Source: Marinosulfonomonas sp.
Lineage (GTDB): Bacteria; Pseudomonadota; Alphaproteobacteria; Rhodobacterales; Rhodobacteraceae
Length of the DNA: 5,379 nucleotides
Reading direction: 5' to 3'
Assembly (NCBI GenBank): GCA_022712735.1
Contig: JAFLKA010000045.1
Coordinates: forward strand, 1-5,379
The position numbers and the translations under genes were made by a program. Below the pieces are notes generated by a model. The model searched no databases, was not told where the DNA came from, and saw nothing but the letters and a program-made list of their open reading frames with translations. Below, one piece after another: positions 1 through 5,160 of the stretch (within the stretch, counting starts at the first letter, position 1; every line of letters begins with the position of its first letter).

Positions 1-4
1 TTTT

Positions 5-74
5 CATGTTCCGCCGCCCCCCGCGCTCTACCCTATTCTTAACCCTCTTTCCCTCCCCGCCGCTCTTCCGATCT
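5..74 (+). other. Illumina TruSeq dual-index i5 adapter (sequencing artefact, not genomic)
   Basis: This stretch aligns without gaps to the whole 70-base TruSeq dual-index P5/i5 adapter. Bases 5-22 match the P5 flow-cell part, 23-33 the GAGATCTACAC segment, 34-41 an 8-base index, and 42-74 the read-1 primer site ending in cgctcttccgatct. I count 56 of 70 matches. Of 14 mismatches, 11 are A read as C, two are A read as T, and one is G read as C. The index reads tattctta, one base from index D506 (TAATCTTA). Almost every adapter A being lost is typical of low-quality base calls, not of evolution. The in-frame translation across it (ending LFRS) is a well-known contaminant peptide in protein databases. 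Bases 1-4 also lie outside the genome. Confidence 0.96.
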
Positions 75-581
75 ACCTCCGAGGATCTGCCGCTGCCGAT
101 TGCCTGTGGGCAAACCATCAGCCAGCCCTCGGTTGTCGGGCTGATGACGCAGGCGCTAAAGGTGCAACCGCGCGACAAGGTTCTGGAGGTTGGCACCGGT
201 TCAGGCTATCAGGCCGCGATCCTAAGCCAACTGGCGCGGCGCGTTTATACGGTGGACCGTTTCAGCCGTCTGGTGCGCGAGGCATCCGCGGTGTTTCGCA
301 AGCTGGATCTGACCAATGTCACCGCCTTTACCGCCGACGGCAGTTATGGCCTGCCAGATCAGGCCCCGTTTGACCGTATCATCGTTACCGCAGCCGCCGA
401 AGATACACCCGGCCCCCTCTTGGCGCAGCTGAAAATTGGCGGTATCATGGTTTTGCCCGTGGGTCAGGGGCAAACGGTGCAGAGCCTGATAAAGGTCACA
501 CGCACCGAAACAGGCTATGACTATGACGAAATACGACCCGTGCGTTTCGTGCCCTTGCTGGAAGGTTTGGGCAAAGAGTAA
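75..581 (+). CDS. pcm: Protein-L-isoaspartate O-methyltransferase, 5'-truncated
   Basis: Pcm uses S-adenosylmethionine to methylate abnormal isoaspartyl residues in ageing cytoplasmic proteins, which starts their repair to aspartate. The 168 genomic residues contain the family signature [12 protein letters not shown] (GQTISQP at 108-128), the SAM-binding motif [12 protein letters not shown] (180-212), the [11 protein letters not shown] block, the LPVG motif, and the C-terminal VRFVPLLEG typical of PCMT proteins. By comparison with E. coli Pcm (about 208 aa), roughly the first 40 residues and the start codon are missing, replaced by sequencing adapter. The open frame runs into the adapter and gives a false ATG at base 6. 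The first genomic codons (Thr-Ser-Glu-Asp) fall where homologues have an aromatic residue before Glu/Asp, so Ser may be a further A-to-C miscall of Tyr. The NlpD-like gene starts 52 bases downstream, as in the common pcm-nlpD arrangement. Confidence 0.95.
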   Translation, partial: TSEDLPLPIACGQTISQPSVVGLMTQALKVQPRDKVLEVGTGSGYQAAILSQLARRVYTVDRFSRLVREASAVFRKLDLTNVTAFTADGSYGLPDQAPFDRIIVTAAAEDTPGPLLAQLKIGGIMVLPVGQGQTVQSLIKVTRTETGYDYDEIRPVRFVPLLEGLGKE

Positions 582-620
582 GACAGAATAATAAAGGTCC
601 GGCAAACGGGCTGTGAAGTT

Positions 621-626
621 GAGGAT
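621..626 (+). promoter_or_regulatory. Ribosome binding site deciding the start of the NlpD-like gene
   Basis: The purine-rich GAGGAT lies seven bases before the ATG at 634 and supports that start. The in-frame GTG at 613 has only a distant AAAGG about 16 bases upstream, and the later ATG at 658 has a pyrimidine-rich leader with no such site. Confidence 0.6.
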
Positions 627-633
627 AGAGCAA

Positions 634-1794
634 ATGGCCAAACGCCACCCCCCTTTGATGCGGGCCCTGATCGCGGGTACCGCTCTTACGACATTGGTCG
701 CCCTGACCGGCTGCGATGATTTCGATTTTGACATACGCGATAAATTCGGCAATGCGCCCGATACATCCAGTGCGGCGCAACAGGCAACATCGCCACGCCC
801 GCAGGAGGATAACCGTGGTGTTATATCCTATCCCAACTATCAGGTCGCCATCGCGCGGCGCGACGATACCGTGGCCGATGTGGCCACCCGCGTTGGGCTG
901 GGAGCCGGTGAACTGGCCCGCTATAACGGCATCGCCCCCGACGCTAAACTGCGCCAAGGCGAAATCATCGCCCTGCCGCGGCGCGTTGCCGAACCATCCC
1001 CCGCCACGGGATCGGCCACCACGGGGCCATTACAGCCCGAAACCATCGATATCACCACCCTTGCCGGCGGCGCGATTGAACGTTCCGGCAGCACCCCCGC
1101 TGCTGCGCCAAACACGCCATCGGGTGCCGAGCCTGTCCGCCATAAGGTCGAGCGCGGCGAAACCGCCTATTCGATCTCGCGGCTTTATAACGTGTCGGTG
1201 CGATCCTTAGCTGAATGGAATGGCCTAGGGGCCAATCTGTCGGTGCGCGAAGGCCAGTATCTGTTGATCCCTGTTGCAAGTGCGGCCCAAACCGCCTCGG
1301 CAAGCGGCACAACCCAACCAGGCAGCGGCACCCCGACCCCTGTGCCGCCCTCCTCGACCAAACCGTTGCCCGCCGCAACGCCTGCATCCACCACACCAGC
1401 TCCTGCCTCGCCCAATCTGGGCGGCCAAAGCACAGCAGCCGCGAGCAACGCCAGACTGGTCTATCCGGTTCAGGGCAATATCATCCGCGCCTATTCTTCC
1501 AAAAGCGATGGCATTGATATCGCCGCCAAGGCAGGATCACCCGTGAAGGCAGCCGATGCGGGCACCGTGGCCACAATTTCCCTCAACACCGATCAAGTGC
1601 CTATTTTGATCATCCGCCATGCAGGCAACATGTATACAATTTATGCCAATATCAGCGACGTTACCGTGAAAAAAGGCGACCAAGTCAGCCGTGGCCAGAC
1701 CATTGCCAAGGTGCGTTCCGCCAATCCGTCATTCGTGCATTTCGAGGTGCGCAAGGGCATCGACAGCGTCGATCCAATACCCTATCTGGAATAG
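634..1794 (+). CDS. nlpD: NlpD-like lipoprotein: two LysM domains and a degenerate M23/LytM domain
   Basis: This 386-residue envelope protein probably binds peptidoglycan and activates cell-wall amidases during division, as NlpD, EnvC and DipM do. The N-terminus is a lipoprotein signal: a hydrophobic stretch to residue 24, then the lipobox LTGC with Cys27 as the lipidated residue. Two Asp follow the Cys; by the enterobacterial rule this would favour the inner membrane, though the rule may not hold here. LysM 1 spans about 68-118 and LysM 2 about 168-214. A Pro/Ala/Ser/Thr-rich linker (about 215-272) leads to a C-terminal LytM domain (about 274-386). The zinc-site motifs are broken. HxxxD reads S291-D-G-I-D295, so the His is gone and the Asp kept; HxH reads F367-V-H369. 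It is therefore probably not an active endopeptidase. Start at ATG 634 is preferred over GTG 613 because of the ribosome binding site. Its position after pcm supports the NlpD identity. Confidence 0.87.
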   Translation: MAKRHPPLMRALIAGTALTTLVALTGCDDFDFDIRDKFGNAPDTSSAAQQATSPRPQEDNRGVISYPNYQVAIARRDDTVADVATRVGLGAGELARYNGIAPDAKLRQGEIIALPRRVAEPSPATGSATTGPLQPETIDITTLAGGAIERSGSTPAAAPNTPSGAEPVRHKVERGETAYSISRLYNVSVRSLAEWNGLGANLSVREGQYLLIPVASAAQTASASGTTQPGSGTPTPVPPSSTKPLPAATPASTTPAPASPNLGGQSTAAASNARLVYPVQGNIIRAYSSKSDGIDIAAKAGSPVKAADAGTVATISLNTDQVPILIIRHAGNMYTIYANISDVTVKKGDQVSRGQTIAKVRSANPSFVHFEVRKGIDSVDPIPYLE

Positions 1795-1856
1795 CTCATC
1801 AGCCCTTGCGGCTTTCTTCGCTGAAACGAAGAGCGCTCCGTTTGGGAGCGATGAGT
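1794..1856. terminator. Structured convergent intergenic region, possible bidirectional terminator
   Basis: The gap between the ends of two convergent genes can fold into several short hairpins. These are AGCC/GGCT (1801-1804 with 1810-1813), followed on the plus strand by TTCTT; CTTCG/CGAAG (1816-1820 with 1827-1831); and CGCTCC/GGAGCG (1834-1839 with 1845-1850). An outer arm CTCAT/ATGAG (1795-1799 with 1851-1855) could enclose all three. Position and fold suggest transcription ends here from both sides. There is no strong T-run in either direction, so a classical intrinsic terminator is not proven. Confidence 0.4.
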
Positions 1857-1866
1857 GGTCGCTTGC

Positions 1867-2706
1867 CTAAACCTTGACGCCTCTGCGCCCTGCCAGATCG
1901 GTGAAATACTGCCACGCCACGCGGCCCGAACGGGCACCGCGTGTCGCGGCCCATTCAATCGCTTCCGCACGCAGGGTTTGTGTTGTGATTTCAACACCAT
2001 ATGCGTCGCAATACCTGCGGATCATTTCCAGATATTCGTCTTGCGAGCAGGAATGAAACCCCAGCCACAACCCGAACCGGTCTGACAGCGATACCTTTTC
2101 CTCGACCGCCTCGGACGGGTTGATGGCTGATCCGCGCTCGTTTTCGATCATGTCGCGCGGCATCAGGTGGCGACGGTTCGATGTGGCGTAGAACACCACA
2201 TTTTCCGGTCGCCCGATCACCCCGCCATCCAGCACCGCCTTTAGCGATTTATAATGTTCATCGTCATGGGAAAATGACAGATCATCACAGAACAGCAGGA
2301 ACCGCATAGGCGCGTCCCTCAGCAACGCCAGCAAACGCCCGATACTGGGCAAATCCTCGCGCTGCACCTCGACAATCTTCAGGCTGTGGCCTTGCTCGAT
2401 CACTGCGGCATGGATCGCCTTCACAAGTGATGATTTCCCCATCCCGCGCGCGCCCCACAACAGGGCGTTATTGGCAGGCAAGCCACGGGCGAATTGCAGG
2501 GTGTTTTCCAATAGCGTATCACGGGAACGATCCACCCCGACCAGTAGCTCCAGCGCCACGCGGTTTACATCGGCCACAGGCTCCAGATGGTCCGGCTCCA
2601 CATGCCAGACAAAGGCATCAGCGGCGTCAAAATCGGGGGCGCTGGCGGTGGGCGGGCTGATCCGCTCCAACGCCGCCGCGATCCGCTCTAGCGTCTCGTC
2701 GCTCAC
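1867..2706 (-). CDS. AAA-family ATP-binding protein of the DUF815 type (COG2607-like)
   Basis: This is a 279-residue predicted cytoplasmic P-loop ATPase of unknown job. Visible motifs are Walker A GARGMGKSS (residues 85-93, Lys91), a hydrophobic Walker B strand FLLFCDDL with Asp141-Asp142, a sensor-1-like ATSNRRHL with Asn177, and SDRFGLWLGF (208-217), whose Arg210 may act as an arginine finger. The TSNRRHLMPRDM and DRFGLWL blocks are the marks by which I recognise the DUF815 family. Length fits. The start is GTG at 2706, overlapping the tatC stop by four bases (GTGA), with AAGGA nine bases upstream inside tatC, so translation is probably coupled to tatC. Being last in a tatABC operon hints at a link to Tat export or envelope upkeep, but nothing in the protein shows the substrate. 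Family call is firm; function is open. Confidence 0.88.
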   Translation of the reverse strand: MSDETLERIAAALERISPPTASAPDFDAADAFVWHVEPDHLEPVADVNRVALELLVGVDRSRDTLLENTLQFARGLPANNALLWGARGMGKSSLVKAIHAAVIEQGHSLKIVEVQREDLPSIGRLLALLRDAPMRFLLFCDDLSFSHDDEHYKSLKAVLDGGVIGRPENVVFYATSNRRHLMPRDMIENERGSAINPSEAVEEKVSLSDRFGLWLGFHSCSQDEYLEMIRRYCDAYGVEITTQTLRAEAIEWAATRGARSGRVAWQYFTDLAGRRGVKV

Positions 2707-3674
2707 TTGTCGTCGTCCTTGAAATAGCCCTCTTCATCTTCCTCGTCCTCATCGAACTCGGACATCAACGGGTCTTCTTCTTCGGATTCTGCATCGTCAT
2801 CGTCGTCATCATCTTCGTCATCATCAAACCACAGCCCTTCGGCCCGCAGTTTCGCTTCGCGTTTCTTCTCGACATAAGCCACCAGATGGATCGAAATTTC
2901 ATAGAGACCAAAAACAACAACAAACAGAATTAGCTGCGTCAGAACATCTGGCGGGGTGACAAGAGCGGACAGCAGCAGGATGCCGACAATCGCGTATTTG
3001 CGAACATTGCGCAGCCCCTTGGCACTGACCAGACCGGCCTTGCCCATCAGGGTCAACAGGACCGGCAGCTGGAAACACAGGCCGAATGCCACGATCATTT
3101 TCAGTGTAATATCAAGGGTTTCATTGACCTTGCCCTGAAACACAATTGAAATGCCACCGGCACTATCAGACGCGGTTATGGCGTCAGCACCCTTATCGCC
3201 AATAAAGGCTGCAAACACCGAAGACGCATCGGCAAAACCGAGGAAAAAGTTCATCGCCAACGGGATCACCACGAAATGGGCGAAGGATGCGCCAAGCAGG
3301 AACAGCAATGGCGAGGCAATGATGAAGGGCAAAAAGGCGGATTTTTCGTTCTTGTACAGGCCCGGGGCGACAAACCGCCATAGTTGGTTGGCGATCACTG
3401 GCGACGACAAACCCAGCCCGAAAACCATCGAAATCCGGATCAGGGTAAAGAAATATTCTTGCGGGGCAGTGAAAATCATCACCGGATTGGGATCGCCCAG
3501 CTCGCGCATGGTTTCCTCAATCGGGGCCAGTAGGAAATCGAGAATCCAGCTGCCGAATGCAAAACAGATGATCATGCCAATGATAAACGCCACCACCGAT
3601 TTGATCAGTCGATCACGCAGCTCGGCCAGATGCTCAATCAACGGAGCGGTGGAATCCTCAACCTCTTCGGTCAT
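2703..3674 (-). CDS. tatC: Twin-arginine translocase subunit TatC with long acidic C-terminal tail
   Basis: TatC is the polytopic inner-membrane receptor that, with TatB, binds twin-arginine signal peptides. The 323-residue protein shows the conserved N-terminal IEHLAELRDR (13-22), six likely membrane spans (about 25-47, 74-97, 112-138, 188-209, 226-243, 245-265), and the cytoplasmic loop LWRFVAPGLYKNEKSAF. In that loop Glu110 matches the signal-binding Glu103 of E. coli. LLSALVTPPDV is also present. Two features depart from E. coli TatC (258 aa). The periplasmic loop between spans 3 and 4 (about 139-187) is longer, which I believe is common in Rhodobacterales. A 40-residue tail (284-323) holds 28 Asp/Glu against two Lys. 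The ATG overlaps the tatB stop by four bases (ATGA) with no strong ribosome binding site, so coupled translation is likely. Its own stop overlaps the ATPase start. Confidence 0.97.
   Translation of the reverse strand: MTEEVEDSTAPLIEHLAELRDRLIKSVVAFIIGMIICFAFGSWILDFLLAPIEETMRELGDPNPVMIFTAPQEYFFTLIRISMVFGLGLSSPVIANQLWRFVAPGLYKNEKSAFLPFIIASPLLFLLGASFAHFVVIPLAMNFFLGFADASSVFAAFIGDKGADAITASDSAGGISIVFQGKVNETLDITLKMIVAFGLCFQLPVLLTLMGKAGLVSAKGLRNVRKYAIVGILLLSALVTPPDVLTQLILFVVVFGLYEISIHLVAYVEKKREAKLRAEGLWFDDDEDDDDDDDAESEEEDPLMSEFDEDEEDEEGYFKDDDK
2793..2825 (-). repeat. GAY trinucleotide run encoding an acidic stretch in tatC
   Basis: Eleven consecutive codons (TatC residues 284-294) are GAT or GAC except one GAA, giving Asp-Asp-Asp-Glu followed by seven Asp. 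Mixing of GAT and GAC lowers but does not remove the chance of replication slippage. Any length change in whole triplets would keep the frame and only alter tail charge. Confidence 0.8.
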
Positions 3675-4258
3675 GTTTTAGCGCCAGTTTTGGGTTTTGG
3701 TTTGGGCTTGGTCGCGCGTGGCTTGGCGGCGGCTTTGGGTTTTGCTGCGGGTTTTGCAGCTGCCTTTGGCTTTGGCGCCGCTTTCTTTGCCGCCGGTTTC
3801 GCCGCTGCTTTCTTTGCAGCAGGCTTGGCAGGTTTTGCCGCCGCTTTGGCTGCTGCCGCCTTTTTCGCCGTCGCCGCATGCATTTTCTTGGCCGCTTCGG
3901 TGCGCTCGGTCACAGATGCTGCTTTTTTCGCCTTATCCGCAGCCTTGGTTTCGGCGGCTTTCTTCTTGGATTCCGGTGTCATCGGGTCCCAGCTTTCAAA
4001 CTGGGTCGCCACATCGTCCAGCGTATCCAGCCCAAGGCTCTTTTTTGACGTCGCGGCCTTTAGATCATCCGCCACGTCCTTTACGCCCGCCTGATCCGCC
4101 GCCTCGTTCATTGCCGACTGGAAATCGCGCGCCATGCCCTTGGCTTTGCCGGTGAACCGGCCAAGGGTGCGAAACATCCCGGGCAAATCTTTGGGCCCCA
4201 CGACGATCAACGCCACGATGCCTACAACCATGAGTTCGGTCCAGCCGATGTCAAACAT
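3671..4258 (-). CDS. tatB: Twin-arginine translocase subunit TatB with long basic Lys/Ala/Pro tail
   Basis: TatB sits in the inner membrane with TatC and forms the signal-peptide receptor. The 195-residue protein begins MFDIGWTELMVVGIVALIVVGPKDLP, with one membrane helix (about 6-20), the Gly21-Pro22 hinge typical of TatB, and an amphipathic helix (about 24-50). A charged mixed region follows to about 121. From residue 122 to the end there is no acidic residue at all, but 23 Lys and one Arg among Ala and Pro in AAKP/AKK-like repeats, resembling histone H1 or AlgP-type tails. E. coli TatB is 171 aa and lacks such a basic tail. It starts 40 bases after the tatA stop, with a weak GGCGGA-type site, and its stop overlaps the tatC ATG. 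TatB rather than a second TatA is chosen for the Glu8 and GPKDLP features and the long C-terminus. Confidence 0.96.
   Translation of the reverse strand: MFDIGWTELMVVGIVALIVVGPKDLPGMFRTLGRFTGKAKGMARDFQSAMNEAADQAGVKDVADDLKAATSKKSLGLDTLDDVATQFESWDPMTPESKKKAAETKAADKAKKAASVTERTEAAKKMHAATAKKAAAAKAAAKPAKPAAKKAAAKPAAKKAAPKPKAAAKPAAKPKAAAKPRATKPKPKPKTGAKT
3674..3895 (-). repeat. Low-complexity Lys/Ala/Pro repeat in the tatB 3' part
   Basis: This stretch encodes TatB residues 122-195, made of irregular AAK, AKK, AAKP and KPKP units. On the plus strand it appears as a G/T-rich run that leaves long open frames in other phases; these are shadows. Imperfect repeats of this kind often vary in length between strains. 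Confidence 0.75.
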
Positions 4259-4298
4259 AAGGGATCCGCCTGTTCAGGTTCAAAGGATAGACGCGCTT

Positions 4299-4517
4299 TT
4301 AAGCGTCGTCTTTCACTTTTTCTGCTTCAGGGGTCACGTCTTTGGCGGCTGTCGCTGTGTCTTCCAGCTCTTCCTTGCCTTCGCTAACGCCCTTCTTGAA
4401 CGACGTAATACCCTTACCCACTTCGCCCATCAAAGACGAGATTTTACCGCGCCCAAACAGCACCAGCACGACAACAGCGATCAGTAGCAGGCCCGGTAGA
4501 CCAATATTATTCAGCAT
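4299..4517 (-). CDS. tatA: Twin-arginine translocase subunit TatA
   Basis: TatA is the small inner-membrane protein that assembles on the TatBC-cargo complex to let folded proteins cross. The 72 residues show a short N-terminus, one membrane helix (about 7-20), the conserved Phe21-Gly22 hinge, and an amphipathic helix beginning RGKISSLMGEVGKGITSFKKG (about 23-43), which is strongly TatA-like. A short acidic tail follows. It is a little shorter than E. coli TatA (89 aa). The usual polar residue near position 8 (Gln in E. coli) is Pro here, with Asn at 3 and 4 instead. The ATG at 4517 has a GGGAG site six bases upstream. It is the first gene of the tatA-tatB-tatC-ATPase operon, so its promoter lies in the divergent region to the right. 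Confidence 0.96.
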   Translation of the reverse strand: MLNNIGLPGLLLIAVVVLVLFGRGKISSLMGEVGKGITSFKKGVSEGKEELEDTATAAKDVTPEAEKVKDDA

Positions 4518-4537
4518 AGTTTTCTCCCATATTCAGG

Positions 4538-4558
4538 ATGCCCAACCTCGCTGGGCAT
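4538..4558 (-). promoter_or_regulatory. Perfect 7-bp inverted repeat in the tatA leader
   Basis: ATGCCCA (4538-4544) and TGGGCAT (4552-4558) are exact complements around a 7-base loop. In the tatA message this hairpin would end nine bases upstream of the GGGAG ribosome binding site (4524-4528). It could modulate translation or stabilise the 5' end; as DNA it could be an operator. No T-run follows in either direction, so a terminator is unlikely. Confidence 0.55.
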
Positions 4559-4573
4559 AAAATTCACCATCTG

Positions 4574-4601
4574 TATGTATTGCCTCTGGGGACAAGTTCA
4601 A
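4574..4601 (-). promoter_or_regulatory. Weak candidate promoter for the tat operon
   Basis: Read on the minus strand, TTGAAC (4601-4596) and TACATA (4579-4574) are spaced by 16 bases and would start transcription a short way upstream of the leader hairpin. The -10 match is poor, so this is only a candidate. Confidence 0.22.
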
Positions 4602-4630
4602 AGGCCAAATGCACATCTTTCCTGCGCTTT

Positions 4631-4657
4631 TTGAAATGAATTGCACCCCCAGATAGT
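4631..4657 (+). promoter_or_regulatory. Weak candidate promoter for the ABM-like gene
   Basis: TTGAAA at 4631-4636 is a fair -35 hexamer. GATAGT at 4652-4657 is a partial -10 at a short 15-base spacing; TAGTCA at 4654-4659 fits 17 bases but matches less well. Either choice puts the start of transcription inside the dyad that begins at 4658. Confidence 0.22.
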
Positions 4658-4681
4658 CAACTGACAGATTCATGTCAGTTG
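4658..4681. promoter_or_regulatory. Perfect 9-bp inverted repeat, likely operator
   Basis: CAACTGACA (4658-4666) and TGTCAGTTG (4673-4681) are exact complements with a 6-base spacer. The dyad lies about 60 bases before the ATG of the exported ABM-like gene and next to the candidate -10. A C-run (4646-4650) and a G-run (4681-4686) flank it and could extend an RNA stem. A symmetric 24-bp site in a promoter region suggests a dimeric repressor or activator, perhaps the regulator encoded at 5161. An RNA hairpin in the leader is the alternative. Confidence 0.55.
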
Positions 4682-4727
4682 GGGGGCGTTATCAAAGGGG
4701 GCGAATCAACCGATTCATCAACCAGCC

Positions 4728-4734
4728 AAAAGGA
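4728..4734 (+). promoter_or_regulatory. Ribosome binding site deciding the ABM-like start
   Basis: AAAAGGA ends seven bases before the ATG at 4742, an ideal distance. This excludes the longer in-frame reading from 4679, whose start lies inside the inverted repeat and has no spaced ribosome binding site. Confidence 0.75.
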
Positions 4735-4741
4735 AAATATC

Positions 4742-5125
4742 ATGCGATTCTCTCTCCCTGTTCTGGCACTTGCCGCCCTGCCCTTCGCCCCCGCCGACAG
4801 CGCGCGCGCCGGTGGCGCCTCCCCGCTTGTTGCCGAAATCGTCACCTTTCGTCTGAATGCGGGTGTGGATGAAGCCCAGTTCCTGAGTGATGCCAAAGCA
4901 ACCGATGCCATCGTGCGAGCCGCGCAGGGCTTTATCACACGCACCCTAAGCAAGGGCGGGGATGGCGTCTGGACCGACTATATCCTTTGGCAAACCCTTG
5001 CGGATGCACAGGCCGCCGCCAAAACCGTGGTGAATGATCCGGCATTCGCGCCCTTCGGACAGGCAATCGATTTTGAGACCGTGGTCATGCGTCACGAGGC
5101 CGTGCAGTGGCAAATGCAGCAATAA
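4742..5125 (+). CDS. Small probably exported ABM/Dabb-like alpha/beta-barrel protein
   Basis: This 127-residue protein has no function I can name. Residues 1-23 look like a Sec signal peptide: Arg2, a hydrophobic core from Leu5 to about Pro17, and an Ala-Arg-Ala end that would be cut after Ala23. The core signal has only one positive charge, so export is likely but not certain. The mature part (about 28-120) has the strand-helix pattern of the dimeric ferredoxin-like barrel seen in antibiotic-biosynthesis monooxygenase (ABM) and stress-responsive Dabb proteins: VAEIVTFRL, a helix, GFITRTLSKG, WTDYILWQTLADAQAA, DPAFAPF, and a final strand ending MRHEAV. No cofactor motif is visible, and many such proteins have no proven enzyme activity. 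A YafY-type regulator starts 35 bases downstream on the same strand. Confidence 0.8.
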   Translation: MRFSLPVLALAALPFAPADSARAGGASPLVAEIVTFRLNAGVDEAQFLSDAKATDAIVRAAQGFITRTLSKGGDGVWTDYILWQTLADAQAAAKTVVNDPAFAPFGQAIDFETVVMRHEAVQWQMQQ

Positions 5126-5127
5126 CT

Positions 5128-5147
5128 TGACGCGAACATGCGGGTCA
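5128..5147. promoter_or_regulatory. Imperfect inverted repeat before the regulator gene
   Basis: TGACGCG (5128-5134) and CGGGTCA (5141-5147) are complementary except for one position, around a 6-base spacer. The dyad sits just after the ABM-like stop and its right arm runs into the AGGGAG ribosome binding site of the regulator. It could be an operator for self-control or a short hairpin; its arms partly resemble the TGACA half of the dyad at 4658. Confidence 0.35.
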
Positions 5148-5160
5148 GGGAGTTTGCGCC

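Noticed and set aside
6..74. Apparent ATG start and N-terminal extension of Pcm ([11 protein letters not shown] and on)
   Set aside because: It is the translation of the sequencing adapter; real Pcm homology begins only at about base 75.
613..633. GTG start for the NlpD-like gene
   Set aside because: No ribosome binding site at a proper distance; ATG 634 has GAGGAT seven bases upstream and gives a compact lipoprotein signal.
222..957. Minus-strand open frames across pcm and the start of the NlpD-like gene
   Set aside because: They cover well-recognised plus-strand genes, show no domain, and overlap each other.
1794..1856. tRNA-like cloverleaf in the convergent gap
   Set aside because: The outer arm and stems superficially resemble a tRNA, but there is no T-loop consensus (GTTCRANNC), no conserved D-loop, and the length and loop sizes do not fit.
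2703..2730. TatC C-terminus (YFKDDDK) resembling a FLAG epitope tag
   Set aside because: It differs from the tag sequence and is continuous with a natural acidic tail; the downstream gene overlaps it as in a native operon.
3151..3681. Plus-strand open frame antisense to tatC (176 residues)
   Set aside because: No recognisable protein pattern; TatC on the other strand explains the sequence.
3630..4155. Long plus-strand open frames across tatB (150 or so residues each)
   Set aside because: They are complements of the Lys/Ala/Pro repeat and are Phe/Ala- or Pro/Leu-rich low-complexity; the opposite strand encodes a clear TatB.
4280..4301. Short inverted repeat GACGC/GCGTC at the tatA-tatB junction as a terminator
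   Set aside because: The stem is only five bases, overlaps the tatA stop, and lies within an operon where read-through to tatB is expected.
4679..4741. Longer in-frame start for the ABM-like protein
   Set aside because: It begins inside the perfect dyad, would place a polar N-terminus before the signal peptide, and lacks a spaced ribosome binding site; ATG 4742 has AAAAGGA at seven bases.
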